A DNA stretch of 64,000 nt from Apus apus (Eukaryota > Chordata > Aves > Apodiformes > Apodidae), in contig NC_067293.1 of assembly GCF_020740795.1 (NCBI RefSeq), positions 20,588,378 to 20,652,377 of the forward strand, written 5' to 3'. The notes beneath the pieces were generated by a model that was given only the letters and a program-made list of their open reading frames with translations, was not told the origin of the DNA and made no database searches. Positions 25,915 to 44,422 of this stretch are shown here, in pieces (the first letter of the stretch is position 1; the number at the start of each line of letters is the position of its first letter). The position numbers and the translations under genes were made by a program.

Positions 25915-26899
25915 AGTATAAGAAGTTTAATATTATTAAATAATTGTGCAAACCTTTTACACTGGGGCGGGGGGGGACACAGACACACACAGGTCAGCCT
26001 TCTCTTAGATTCTTCTCTCAATTTTAAAAAATACATTTGCAAGCTTTAAATACCATAGATCCTGTGTAACAGCTCTCCAAAGGCAGTGATCACTGGTAAT
26101 GAGAATAATTTAAGGGACAGTGCACTTATATTTTTTCAGTTGAAATACAGCAGGAAATAGTTAATGACTCTGTCATACAGACAAGCTCTGGGTGCATAAG
26201 AGAAGTATAAAAGCTGAACTCTCACCCTAGATTTAACAGAAATAATCATTTGACTGCTCTGAGTCCTGTAGTACTCATGCCTCAGGTAAACTTTGGGCAA
26301 GTGAAGATAAAATAGCATTTCAGCTCTGTGGAGAAAAGTCCTACATCATCAACGCATGTTCCTTCTCTGTAGCATGGGGTTCTAAAAATTACTGTGGTCA
26401 AACATTGTTCCTTGAAAGGTTCCTGCCTGGGGTCTGGTGTCCATCACAGCTAAACATGCAGAGGTCACCTAGGATTTTTTAGCTGAACTATTGGAGCAGA
26501 CCCTTTGCATGCTCTGACTTTATTATTAAGAATTTCAAAATGCCAGAATTATTTGAGGCAAACTGGCATTAAAAGCATGTAGGGAGGAACTCTCCTAGAT
26601 ACATTTTGGTGCTTTTCTTTGTGTGTTTGTGGGTTGTTTTTTTAATTATTTGTTTGGGGGTTTTTTGTGTGTGGTTGTTGTTGTTTTTTTAATTAGGATC
26701 TTCCTGCTTTTTCTAAGCAGCCACACCTTCTGTGTTTCTGTTCACAGTCCAAGCACTTTTACAGAAGACTGGTGCGAGGGCAGCAGCAACTACAGCAGTT
26801 CACACTCATTACTACAGAGACTTAGAAATGCCACACTGGTTTCACAGCCATAGTCACTCATGTTGTCTTCAAGACTTACATTATATTTGGGTCAACCAA

Positions 26900-29800
26900 A
26901 AAAACCCAAAGAGATTTACAAAATTTTACGACAATTAAACAGTAATGTTTAATTCTACAAATAAATAAAGCCAACTACTACAGCTCAATACAACAACAGA
27001 ACTAAGTAATGAAATCATCTAAGTACAATTGAATAGATCACTGACATGTAATTCTTACAAAAAACAATAATTGCCACTGATGTCCTACAAAGTGTTAGAT
27101 TTTTGATTCATGAATTGGAGGTTACACACTTTCAAGTTACAAATTATGTGAAAGTTATGTAGCTAAAGATGAAAGATCAGTAAACCAGAATTCCCAGAGA
27201 ACGCTCTGGCCCCAGTAAAGCACTGAAGTCCACTCCTCAGCTCTTGCTATTTGCAGAAGGCCAGGCCTCCCCACTTTATTTTTTTTTCTGACCTAGAATT
27301 CTAATCCATGGATTTTATTAAAATATAGTTTCTAGGACTGTTCTTTCACAGTTTTAAAAACATTTAAATACCATGCTCTCAAAAAAGAGCATTTATACAA
27401 AGTCTTGTATTTACAATATAGACAGTTTTGATCAGGTGTTAAGATCAACTCTTCCAGGTAAGAAGAAATCTAAGCTTATGCTCTGAAGATGAATGAACGT
27501 GTCAGGCTTGTAAATGTATCTGAAAACAGATGTGGATGATTGAATTACCACTTAAAGTAGTTGATGAGGGAAGACAACATCACATACAAAAGTTTCATTA
27601 CTTCTGAGGACTAAACAAGCACAAAATTTGCAGATTATTTCCACAAGGCTACACTGTCTAACCACCCATCTAAGGTGCTAACAGCTTCTTAGAAAAGGAC
27701 AATTTGCCTTCCAAGTGCCTTAGGGAAATAGTATGCTGGGTTGGGATTGGCACAGCATTCCCATTGTTAAAAAGTAATTATTCTATCCATAAGACAAAAG
27801 TTAGTGAAAATTAAAATGACCAGACAAATCCTGCAAAAACTAGTATCTCCCTAAACCACCCAACACTTCCAACAGAAACTTCTGCTTAGTTTTCCACATT
27901 GGAAAACATAAAAAATACCTCCTAACCTCTCCTTAAAATAGCTTATATTGGTAATTCGAGAAAAAGGGAACAAACATTTTTCTACATACAAATATTTAAT
28001 TCCATGCAAGATGGAAAACGTGAGTGCACAATAAACTTCATTTGATACCTAAATAATTTATAATTTATAAATTAACCCGTTAAGAGTAAAGCAGGGTCCA
28101 ATTATATTGGTACATTTAAACACATGCAGATGAGTTAACAGCAACATTTTTACATAAAGTTTAGTGCAAGAATGTATCTGCTTAATAAATAGACTAAAGA
28201 GAACTATGTAATAATGCTTTGAGGTGTACACACAGTATCTGTGTACATAATAAACTGGTTCTGAAAAGTTGTCCTTGTTTGTCTATTAACAAGTGCCCAT
28301 TTTAAATAAGTTTAAATAATTACTCATGGGCTACTTCCCTGTGACACATGGTGTCACAAACGTTGTGGTGAAAATGTAATACTGAAGTTAATCTAGAGAA
28401 TTATATCTTTTTATACACAGTTTTTATACAATCAAGAAAAAAGAGATACAATTTGTATCAACAAACAAAAGGTCATTTCTGGTTATTTGAGGCATTGCTC
28501 TCAGCTGCTTATACCATGCAAGAGAAGAGAATAAGAATTAATTGCAAATTAAAAATACAAAATGATTAGTGAAAAATATTTTTGAAAACTAGTCAAGAGG
28601 TAAACCTGTTTTCCCCAATTATTATAAATGCCTGGAGATTTTTTTTCTCCATTAACAGAGACAATAACCAACTCACTAAACCTTAAGCTAATTTTAAACA
28701 CCAAGTGTAAATACTGAATCACCTTCAAGATAACTTATTTCAAATCCATACTGACATGGTCATTATGTATGTTACCTGTACCAACACACGAATATTTATC
28801 CTGTGTAAATGAACTGTAGTTGCACCTGTAATTGTGGTTTGTTGTTGGTTTGGGTTTGGCTTGTTTTTTTGATGTAACAGGAACATATTTTGCACATGAT
28901 AAAGAGCTCCCAAGGTATTTTGAATCAAACCAACCATTACAGTAACACAAGTGGAGGAAATTATACAGCTTTGTTCCTCAAACAGATAACTGGAAAGCAG
29001 CATGCAAGCCATTATCAAAACACCAGAAACAACCCTGACTGCAGCCTCACGTTCAGTGTGTTTCACAGTAAGAAACATTTAGGCAGTGTCACACCTTCTC
29101 ATGAAGAAACAAAAGGCCAGAAACCAGGCCTTCTCGACTTTCATGAAAAAAAACTACAGTAGAAGTCAACAAGTCCTAGCTCGAGACATATCGAGTTAGT
29201 AATGGTTCGAAATGCTGAAATATACAATGGATTCAAAAAAGGGCGTCCAGTCAGTGCAGCTTAAAAAACAACAAACGCCTCTTTTGGAGACATTTAGCTA
29301 CAAAGGTTCCCACCGAGAGCAAGGTCCCAGTTGTGCAAACAATGGCACAGTAAGTTAAGTCACCTGTTGAAACAGGACCTCTGAAAGCCTTCCTGAGGCA
29401 AATGCACACCTTTGCTGGATCTGAACAGCCAGAACCAGGCTAGCTTTGCCACACCCCCAAACTGCAACACCTCTTTTCAAGAAGCAGCCTCCATCCCCTC
29501 CTCCAGTTGCTCTTGTACAGCCCTCAGGATGTCAGGCTCACTCAGACACCATCCTCCCTGACGAGGAAGGGCCGTGGTTACTGATGAACTTCATGTTAAC
29601 ATCCAGTTTCTGCTGCTTCAGGTCGAGTAATCCCATTTACACAAACCTGACAATTTACTTTCAGCTTGTCTAGTCATCTGGGCCAGCAGGTGATTCCTGC
29701 ACAGTGCAGAGGTGATTCTGAAGAGAGAAGCTACAGTTAAGCTCCCTGTAGTTTATTGAGTTTTGGTCCTAATTTAATAGTGTTTCCCTTCTGATGGCTT

Positions 29801-30421
29801 GAGCCAATGGATTGGACAACATAATAGATACTCAAACTCTTGGGAACAGTTTTGAAATTTAAGTCCCAACAACAATATTGACATTCAAAAGCTGAAGTCA
29901 GCTTCTCCTTTTACAAATTGAGCATTTTCATTTTTTGTCAAGTTTACTTTTTCCTCAATATTTGATATGGCAGCAGGCAGTGTCAATGGCAAAGCTGAAA
30001 TCCCAGGACTCAGCTGGGTATGTACAGAGCAAATTGTTAATAGGCCCATTCGGTATTTATAAGCAAATTGAAAGTGTACACTGATACATGCAATATAATT
30101 GCTAACAATAATTTTGTAGTAACAGCTTTGAGACACTGGATGTGACATTGTAATTCTTAATGAGCTATCCATGCAGCAAGGTATGCATTTCCTATAAAAT
30201 GCTATTAAAAATCCCTATATTTAAAATCTTAAAATTTACAATACAGTCAATTCTTCTATAGCGAATATAAGTATATTAAGTATATTAATTGCTACTGTGT
30301 ACAGAATTTTATACCATCTTAGTAGAAAATATTTACAACAGATCCCTCCTTCTTCATTTCAGCTCTCCCCCAGGCCCTGTATGCTGTCCAGTTTCCCTTA
30401 TCCAAAAGAGGCTACAAAGCT
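26900..30421 (-). other. ZC3H12B: Probable long 3' UTR of ZC3H12B
   Basis: This is about 3.5 kb of AT-rich, transposon-free sequence directly downstream of the ZC3H12B stop codon on the minus strand. It holds many ATTTA pentamers on that strand, for example around 26960 (TTTATTTATTTG), and an ATTAAA variant signal on the minus strand near 26950. Regnase-family mRNAs usually have long, AU-rich, regulated 3' UTRs, which fits. The extent is inference; several TTTATT (minus-strand AATAAA) sites between 25.3 and 29.8 kb could serve as shorter or longer ends. Confidence 0.45.
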
Positions 30422-36098
<5,677 letters not shown>

Positions 36099-36123
36099 CA
36101 CGTTCAGCTTCCAGCCAGAGAGC

Positions 36124-36255
36124 TCAGTCCTCTTTCATCTCCAAAGCCGCCTGGAATTCATACTCAATTGCATTGTGTTGGTCAATTAAAAGTTTACAAG
36201 AGGCTAGAGTTAATTTGCCTTGCTTACTATGTTCTGGCATAAACATCACCACCAT
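36124..36255 (-). other. Upstream ORF in the ZC3H12B leader (43 codons)
   Basis: Within the predicted 5' UTR part of the first coding exon, an ATG at 36255-36253 opens 43 codons (start MVVMFMPEHSKQG, end EMKED) that stop at 36126-36124, 25 nt before the main ATG. The frame is also open upstream to the predicted acceptor at 36262. Its ATG context is weak (T at -3, G at +4). I know of no protein family match. See the matching finding. Confidence 0.55.
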
Positions 36256-38140
36256 GAAGTTCCTTAAAAAAAATAATAATAAAAAAAATTAACTTTTGAC
36301 AAACTCTGCAAAATACTCAACTACAAGGACTTTGTTTACAAGTCAGCAGAGGTCCCCAGTCACTCACAGTTCTGTGTAAAAACTGATCATCATGAAGCAT
36401 GTAATTATGTTGTCTCTTTAATCACAAATTAAACTCTTTCCCACCCCCAGTTACTCTACATGCAAAAAAAGATTACACTTCCTACACAATAAACTTATAG
36501 CTGGAATTAATGGAATATTTCAGTAATATTTGAAGATAATAAACCAGAAAAGGGTGACCCACCACTTTCACTAGAAACCTGTCTTTATAGTCTTCCAGTG
36601 CAGGAGAAACAGCCTGTCTACATGAAGAACAGCTCTGTGGAGTTCCAGCCTGCACAAAATCCAACAAAACCCATCCCAGCCTCTTTCAGTCTGGGTTTCC
36701 TACTGGAACCAACCAGTTAAGCTCACTGCAAGCTGGCTGCTAGATGTGTAAAGGTGATTATAAAAGATTAAAAAAGCAAGTTATCAACACACTGCAGCCT
36801 CAGCTCCTTTATTTTTCTAAGTTATGACACTGTACCACTTTGGCCCTAGACAAAGAGCAGAGTAATTCTGCTGGCTTAGGTTTAAAGATCTCCATTCTTT
36901 TTCCCAAGTTGTCATAATTTATTTATGATGTAATAGCATTAGAATATTTTTGGCTTTTTTTTAAACCTCCTATGCCTGTTTTTTCACCTCTAGTAAATAA
37001 TGCTAACCTATTCACCTGTGGAAATCTTCTACGAAGAATCAGCCAAAGGCTTTTAAGTCTGGAAATAGCCTTGAAAGTGTCATGAAGAGAAAGGAGGTTG
37101 TTTAGGTTTTCAGATTTACTGTTAACTTCTCCATTGGTTTTACAACAATTTTTCAGAAGTCATCCATTTAAACCAATTTTAAAAGACCAAATTCACATTC
37201 CCTTATAAACACTTAGATAATAATTTAAACTACAAGCAAAATATGTTCCTTTCCAACCAGAAATTAAATCAAGCTGACACATTCAAAGAAACTATGATTT
37301 TTTAAAATAGCAATAAAACAATCTGGACAACACTAGTACTATTATTTCCACCTTTAATTTTTTTTTTTTTTGTAAATGACAACAATACAATTTTTGCTCT
37401 TAATTTTCCCCCTCTTTCTTAGCTGGAAAATAATGTAATTTATCTTCATATAAACTGATTTAACCATTTTGTTGCATTGTCCCAATTCCACATACGTATT
37501 TCTAGTTTTAAATTATATAAGCAGTTTATCATAAATTTCATTTATCCTTTCCTGAAAGCAAGCTCTTAACAAGAAGATAGTTTCATCACATTCAGAATCT
37601 AAATAATCCTGAATTCAACATTTAAAGTGTAAACAAAGAAACTTCCATTAGTGTTGCTTGCATTCTCACTTCTGTTGCACTCAGGAAGAAAGCAGCTCAG
37701 GTACAACCTGTGTCAGGAAGCAATATTGCATATCTAGGACTACTCCGCACCAGTCCCATACTGGGGTTTACTATTCTTTGGTTGCTAGTGATAGATTGGT
37801 GGATCTGTTATGATAACTCACTCTACGGAAACTCCCACTTCTGTGACTCATCTTAGAGTTTCTTGCCTTTTTTTTTTCATTCATGGCAGCCTTTGGTTGG
37901 AAGCTACTAACTAAGGGAACATTAGCTGTTGCATCCCTCTCTTGAATAGCAGTGGAACACATCTGGTCTGTGATCAAATATTTGAGATGGGATTTAAAAA
38001 TCCACTAAGAAGAAATAAAACTCTTGCTATCTTCAAACTACTTAAAAAATAAATCACAGTGTTTATAAAAATATCCTCTTCACATCCATCTAGGATCTTG
38101 TGAGAGAAGCACTCAAAATCAAAAGGTCCTGTCTGTATCA

Positions 38141-38202
38141 ACTGTAGGAATTCCTACTTAACTGTAGGAATTCCTACCTAACTGTAGGAATACCACTACT
38201 TA
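38141..38202. repeat. 20-bp tandem repeat, three copies, with inner palindrome
   Basis: The unit ACTGTAGGAATTCCTACTTA occurs at 38141 and 38161 (with one change), followed by a diverged third copy. Each of the first two units contains the palindrome GTAGGAATTCCTAC, so the array can form small hairpins. Confidence 0.9.
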
Positions 38203-39127
38203 ACACAGCACCTTTGCACCCTTGGGATTAGAAATCAGACTTGCAGTACTGTCATTCAGCTACAAAAACAGCCCTATGGTCTCTCCCTCGTTTCTTCGCA
38301 GCCCAATCTAGAGCCTACTGCAATCCCTGAAGCTACCTGTAGCCCCACAGTTACCCCTACAGATGTGTTATGTGTGTTCACAGACTACAATGCAGATCCT
38401 TATCCCTGAGCAAGCCAGCTCTCAACTGTGAGCAAAGATCTAAGTACAGAAGCAGGTTACTACTTGTCCTCAAAGTGCAGTTGTGTTTTCCTTAACTAAA
38501 AGTGCCACCCTATTCTGGAGCCCAGGAGCACTACAGGACAGATATCACCTCCTTTCAGTCAGTCAGTGTTTTGATTTAACCAGCTGGTCAGTCCCTGCCT
38601 TTGTCAATGTCAGCAATCTAGCCATCATCAGTATCATCACCCTGGAGAGGCCTAGATGCCCTGTTCCTGGAGAGCAAATGTCTTTGCTCTGTGCCATTCT
38701 ATGTCTGAAACCATATTTGGTCTTCTTTTATTTCTGAGTCCCATTTAAGTACCTCTACTTGCTGTTATTACCTCTTCACCTACAGCGTGGCATGCCTTCA
38801 GTAAATCCCCTTTCTCAGTGGACCACATGGTTCTACTAGTTATGTCTATTATTTAGGCCTATCAGGGAAATTAGTTCAGAGCATTTAAATTCAGAGACTT
38901 GAATTCAACCACCTATCTCAACTGTACAACTATTTCCTTTGCAACAGTCAAGCTAAAGGAATTGCTGACTAAAAACTGTAAGTAGGAACTTCAGAAATTC
39001 TTTCAAAAGAAGTCTGATACTGCCAGTAAGTAAAGAACAAATGAGATACCGACCAGATTCTATCTTCATTCCTCAAATAGAAGAAAGGCCCAGGGAAGAG
39101 TTGTGGCCACTGCTCTTTACATCTGCT

Positions 39128-39245
39128 CACAGAATCACAGATCGTCGAGGTTGGAAGGGACCTTTAGAGATCATCTAGTCCAACCCCTGGCTAAAGCAGG
39201 ATTGCCTAGAGCACATTACACAGGACTGCATCCAGGGGGGTGACA
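39128..39245 (-). mobile_element. CR1 3' UTR fragment
   Basis: An antisense CR1 3' end: CAGAATCACAGATCGTCGAGG, then TTGGAAGGGACCTTTAGAGATCATC, AGTCCAACCCC and a further 70 bp of 3' UTR. Sense relative to ZC3H12B. Confidence 0.9.
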
Positions 39246-39689
39246 CTGTACCACAGGAAAGGTGAAATGGTGTTAAGCAGATACAAGATTAACATTTTAT
39301 TTTGACATTAAGTCAAGTCCAAGTCCTCCATCTTTTACTGCTCTTACATTTTCTAATAATTTTCTGATCAAGTTTTTTTATTTATTTTATTAAGCTGTGT
39401 GTAAGTAGCTTGTCTTGCTTTCCCTTCACTAGAACTTCAAATAACATGAGGTCCTTGTTTCACTGTTTCTGTCTGTTGCCATTGAAGCCTAACCTGATAA
39501 AGAATTTTAAAACACATTTCTAGTTGCTAGCATTGCTTCCTGCCTCCCACACTGCTTATCGATTCTCAAGGACAGCTTGTCAAACCCCAGCTGTACTGTT
39601 CTGAATTACTAACTAGGGTTGCTGCTCAGGAAACCCTGAGGAGCTGCAAACTGCTGGTTCCAGCTGTTAGCAAGGCTGAGCTGTGAACC

Positions 39690-39898
39690 TGTGTTACACA
39701 CACAGAACAATGCACACAGAAACACACACAGAACTCACACAAACACAGGCAGCACCAAGGGCCTCATCCTGTGCCCCTCTCTGCCTGACAAAGATCAAGG
39801 TCTGTCAGTGGTAAATACACACATTCACATGCACACATACACATGCACGCACATACACGTGCACACACACACATACATATACACACGCGCACACATGT
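39690..39898. repeat. CA-rich low-complexity tract
   Basis: Two CA-dinucleotide-rich segments (about 39690-39750 and 39815-39898) are separated by unique sequence that appears unrelated. Confidence 0.8.
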
Positions 39899-40239
39899 AT
39901 TTGGTTTCTGTGGCAAGATTTTGGTAGCTGGTGGGCTTCTGTGAGAAGAGACCTGGAGCCGCCCCTCATGTGTGACAGCACCAGTTTCAGCCAGCTCCAC
40001 CATGCACCCAGCGCTGGCCTAAGCCGAGCCCACCAGTGGTGCTGGTGGTGCCTCCATCTCCCTCAGTCTCCTCTCTCTCATCCTCCACAGACACACACAT
40101 CCCCAAAACCAGCACTCTCATGGGACCCCAAGTCAGTCTCTCCAGCAGTTGGCCTGGGCCTGCTACTCCCTCTGGTAGCCATTTCTTCCAGTCATCTCAC
40201 TCTGGAGTTACACACAAAGATATATGTGGCTTCCTAGTC

Positions 40240-40575
40240 ACAGTCATAGTCATCACGGCGGTAAGGGACCTCTGAAGATCATCTAATCTAATCCCTCTGC
40301 TAGAGCAGGGTCACCTACAGTAGATCACACAGGAACACATCCAGAATGTCTCCAGAGGAGACTCCACAACCTCTCTGGGCAGCCTGTCCCAGTGTTCTGT
40401 CACACTCACTGTAAAGAATTTTTTCCCTTATGTTTAACTTGACCCTTCTGTGCTCCAGCTTGTGCCCACTGCCCTTTGTCCTGTCATTGGACACCATGGA
40501 AAAGAGACTGGTCCCACCCTCCTGACACCCCCTGTAGATATTTAAAAGCGTCAATGAGATCAGACACCACAAAAA
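40240..40575 (-). mobile_element. CR1 fragment (3' UTR and end of ORF2)
   Basis: An antisense CR1: AAGGGACCTCTGAAGATCATC, then CTCTGGGCAGCCTGTCCCAG, and CTGTCATTGGACACCATGG. It ends in the distal coding part near 40575. The first bases are degenerate. Confidence 0.9.
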
Positions 40576-43500
40576 CTTGCCAACTAGTTCAGTGTGACAT
40601 TTGTTAGTGATCATGCACCAACACATCCTCTACTTGCCTGCACAACAGACACACAGGTCCCTAGAGAGCCCTTCACCCACAAAAATAGTTAGAAATGGAG
40701 TCTACTCACAAGCAAAACCAGAACACGGAAAAACATAAATAGAGCAACACTTGATTTTGCTGGTAACAACAAAACTCAGAAATGAGTCAGAGTGCCTCAA
40801 AATTTTCTCCAAGATGGAATAAAAGCTCATCTCACAGATCATAAACAATACCATTGTGTGGCTGAAATGTTAGTGTTTAGTATGAGTTACATTCTCTCCA
40901 AGGACAGCCTAATATGAACACATATTTCTTCAAGAAAAGAAAGCTAATACCAATGAAGATACAATAACTCAGAAATACATATACTGCAGCTTTAAAAATT
41001 TAATTCTCATGATGTTCATTGCTAAGCAACCAAGTTTTCTTACTAAACACCTCTTTCAGCACAGTCACGACTGACTAGTAGAACTGATAATGTGATTCGG
41101 AGATGAGTGAAGCAAAATTGTATACATTTTCTTCATAAAGGGCCAACTGAAAGCATTTATTTAATTTTGCTGGTATTAAAATGGAAGGAAAATGTCTGCT
41201 CATTAATAAAGTACTGTAATATTTATGAAAATAAAATAATTGGGAATTATTTAACAATTACTATTCAAATGGCAATTACTATTAAAGAGCTGGTGCTACA
41301 AATACTCTTCAAAGCCTGTTTATTTCAGCTGAACCAACAGAATCAAGAGAAGACAGGGTAAAAGAACAGGCTGAACAATGTCTGGTCCCTTATGACACCC
41401 TCGTTCCACCATCTCAGTGTGCTCTGAGCCATGCCCTTCAAAGCACATACATCTATTAGGAACAACCTTAAAATTATTTTATTAATTAACTCCTTTCAAC
41501 AATTCTTAATCAACTTTTAAGTAGCTTTGTTTTCTGTCACTGCAGATACTAAACCACAAAAAAACCCAAACAAACAAACAAAAACCAAAACCCCAATAAA
41601 ATCCCCAACCCAAATATTTTCTCAAATGCCTCTCTCACCTGGTTAATAAATGACAGTGATTCTAAACCTATTTATTTAAGGAGAGGGAAAATTGTTTTCC
41701 CTTGTACATTTCTGAGATACATGTAGTTAACAAGTGATTTATTTTTTTTAGTAATACTTCAAGGAAAAAAAAAAATCTAAGTGAATACTGACAATGACAT
41801 GGTAACATCTAGGGGAGTTCCTCATGCATAGTGAAGAAATATTCCAGATTTCTCCTTTTGTATTTCTTAAACTGTCAAATAATAATCTTCACAAGGATTA
41901 AAAAACCTAGCACGTTTTTAATGAAGAAAATTGAGTTACTCTGTCCATGGCTTCAGTGTGATCTTTAATGTCTTAGTATCTCTCTTTATTCTTCATTTCA
42001 CTAACTTAACATTAGTGTACTCCTCTGTGTGGATTCTTCCCTGTAAGACAGGCACACAGGGAAAAGCACTTTTCTGGAAGAAAGTTGTTCTAAATAATAG
42101 CCAAGACTTTGACTACCATGGCTATTTCTGCATCACCAGGAACTGACTGAAGCACACAAAGTCACATATCCAAACTAAGTTTCATGTAGCTAGGCTCAGG
42201 CACTCAGAGCAACAAAGTCGTAACAACACAGGGTGTGTAAACCTAGCATGATTCCAGGTTACTCTCCTACAACACAGGAATGAGGGAAACCCACTCTCTG
42301 TCATCCTCACAACTAAACCACAGGCAGGACTGGTACACTATACAACAACTACACCCCATGATGACAGAGCAGACAGTGCACAACCTGACACAAAAGCTGG
42401 GAACTTTCTGATTACGCACAGACTAATTATGGTGAAGTATCAGCCTAAAACCATGGAAACAATACGAATAGAGACAAAAAGAAAGTGAAGTCTTTAGAAA
42501 TTGTTCAGAACCACTACATCCACCAGGATCTTCAACATCGCAGCGTGCTACAGCACAGACTAGTGGCTACTCTACAGACAACGTTCTTGGCATTCGTTTT
42601 GGTGACCTTTAAAAACTTCCCCACACATGGGTAACAGCTATTTTGAAGACATTACAATTTGGGCCTGCAACATATAAAAAATCCAGAGACCTCAAAATGC
42701 ACTTCACAGGTCTTCAGGAATGTGACAAAACAGTATTTATTAGGCAGTAGTTATTGTCCGAGGACACAGACAAGGAACAGCTCAAGCTGCACAGATGACT
42801 CTGGACCGGGGAATAGCCCTTGATTTTGAAAACCACAGTTCTACAGGGCTCATGAAAAAAGTGACACAACTTAACCCTGGTCTTTCCATGGCATCGAAGG
42901 ACCTTGTTGTTGCATTTTTACTTCAGGAGCAGTACAGATACTACACATCACTGCTTGCTGCTTTACATATTTTCTGAGGCAGTAAACTACCTACTGAGCA
43001 GAAGAGCTCAAAGCTGACAAAGGATATGAGTCACAAATAAAATGGTAGCTTTTCCTCATTCTAATTATACACTTAGGTGGTACACATCTGCTGGGACAGA
43101 TTCAGAATTGAAGAAAAGCAGAAAATATTCTAAAATTAACACTTGGATATCTTGCAATGGAATAAATGGAAGAGTTGAGCAGTTTGACATTACGTGCAAT
43201 TCTCTTTTGTCCTTAATAAAAAGGGCTGGTGATTTGTAGTAGTTTGCCTGTGTGTTTATACACCTTGAACCACTAGATTTCCCTATTTGCCATTATTTTA
43301 AACAGAGGTAACAGGAATATATTACAGCTTACACATGCAGACCATAATAATACATATGTTGTAATTCAACAGGAATTAATCACTTTCACTAATTTATTTT
43401 TTGATCCTTAGAAGGAATTACTTTCAGCATGTAACAAATGCAGTTGCTTAGCATATTTAATTTTAATTTACTGTGCCAGGTCTTGCAAGACTGTAGGAAA

Positions 43501-44134
43501 ACAGGATAAAATAGGCTTTGTAGACAACCTTCCTGTCTAAGTTGGCCATTTTGAAATCAAAGTGACTCCAAAATGTGACGCTTTTACAAAAATACAACAT
43601 TCATAATTTCTAATCACAATTTCAAGTGCATCTCTCAGTAATATCAACAAGATCATATGACCAAGCACTCTGCATTTCTGTAGCAGGATCTGGAATAAAG
43701 AATTCTATATTTATTTCTTTAAAAACTGTACTTTACATAGTTTTATTAAGACTGTCCTGAGAGCTTTTGTACTTAGCAAGCAAGGTTCACATAAGCATCA
43801 AATAATTGACAAACAAATTGCACTTATATTGTGATAGAGCTTCCATAAAAGTCCAGGATACATGAGTCACTCAGTGAAGGAAAACAAGTGTATCAGGCTT
43901 TAACCAAGATAAAAGCAGCTGGCTTCTGATGCAAATATCTGGCATTAACATCACTTACGGTACTTGGCTCACTGAGGAGTGAGGAATCTTCCTTATTTTA
44001 AAGGAATACTTATTTTAAGATACTTAAAATGACCACGTTCTAATACTTTTTGTACTTTTAAATCTAATCAATCAAATGAACTTGTTTTTCCACTCTAGAA
44101 GAGATGGTCTAAATCAAAGACCTGAGCACAGATC

Positions 44135-44422
44135 TGCTGTGCTCCTGTGACCAGTGACAGGACTGGGGGAAATGGCAGGAAGCTGCAGGTTTAGGTTGGA
44201 TATCAGGAAAAGGTTTTTCACCCAGAGGGTGGTTGAGCGCTGGAACAAGCTCCCAGGGCAGTGGTCCCAGCACCAAGCCTGCCTGAGTTCCAGAAGCATT
44301 TGGATGATGCTCTCAGACACATGGTGTGATTCTTGGGGTGCCCCACACAGGGACAGGAGTTGGATTTGATGATCCTGATGGGTCCCTTCCAACTAAGCAG
44401 ATTCTATGATTCTATGATTTAT
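44135..44422 (+). mobile_element. CR1 3' end (end of ORF2 plus 3' UTR)
   Basis: A 290-bp CR1 in plus orientation. It begins in the last codons of ORF2 (FRLDIRKRFFTQRVVERWN) and ends TTCTATGATTCTATGATT. The copies at 24.2-24.5 and 62.66-62.95 kb belong to the same subfamily. Confidence 0.92.

Larger units (their letters stand above)
22080..26900. other. Tail-to-tail interval between LAS1L and ZC3H12B
   Basis: This is intergenic or distal 3' UTR sequence. It contains an imperfect 120-bp direct repeat (22988-23112 and 24618-24735), one 0.9-kb CR1 between the two copies, a (CT)n(TA)n tract at 25884-25914, and T/G-rich sequence near 26.6 kb. I see no coding exon. Confidence 0.5.

Noticed and set aside
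36099-36101. GTG as an upstream start for ZC3H12B
   Set aside because: The ATG follows immediately at 36098 and matches the human N-terminus; a GTG start is not expected.
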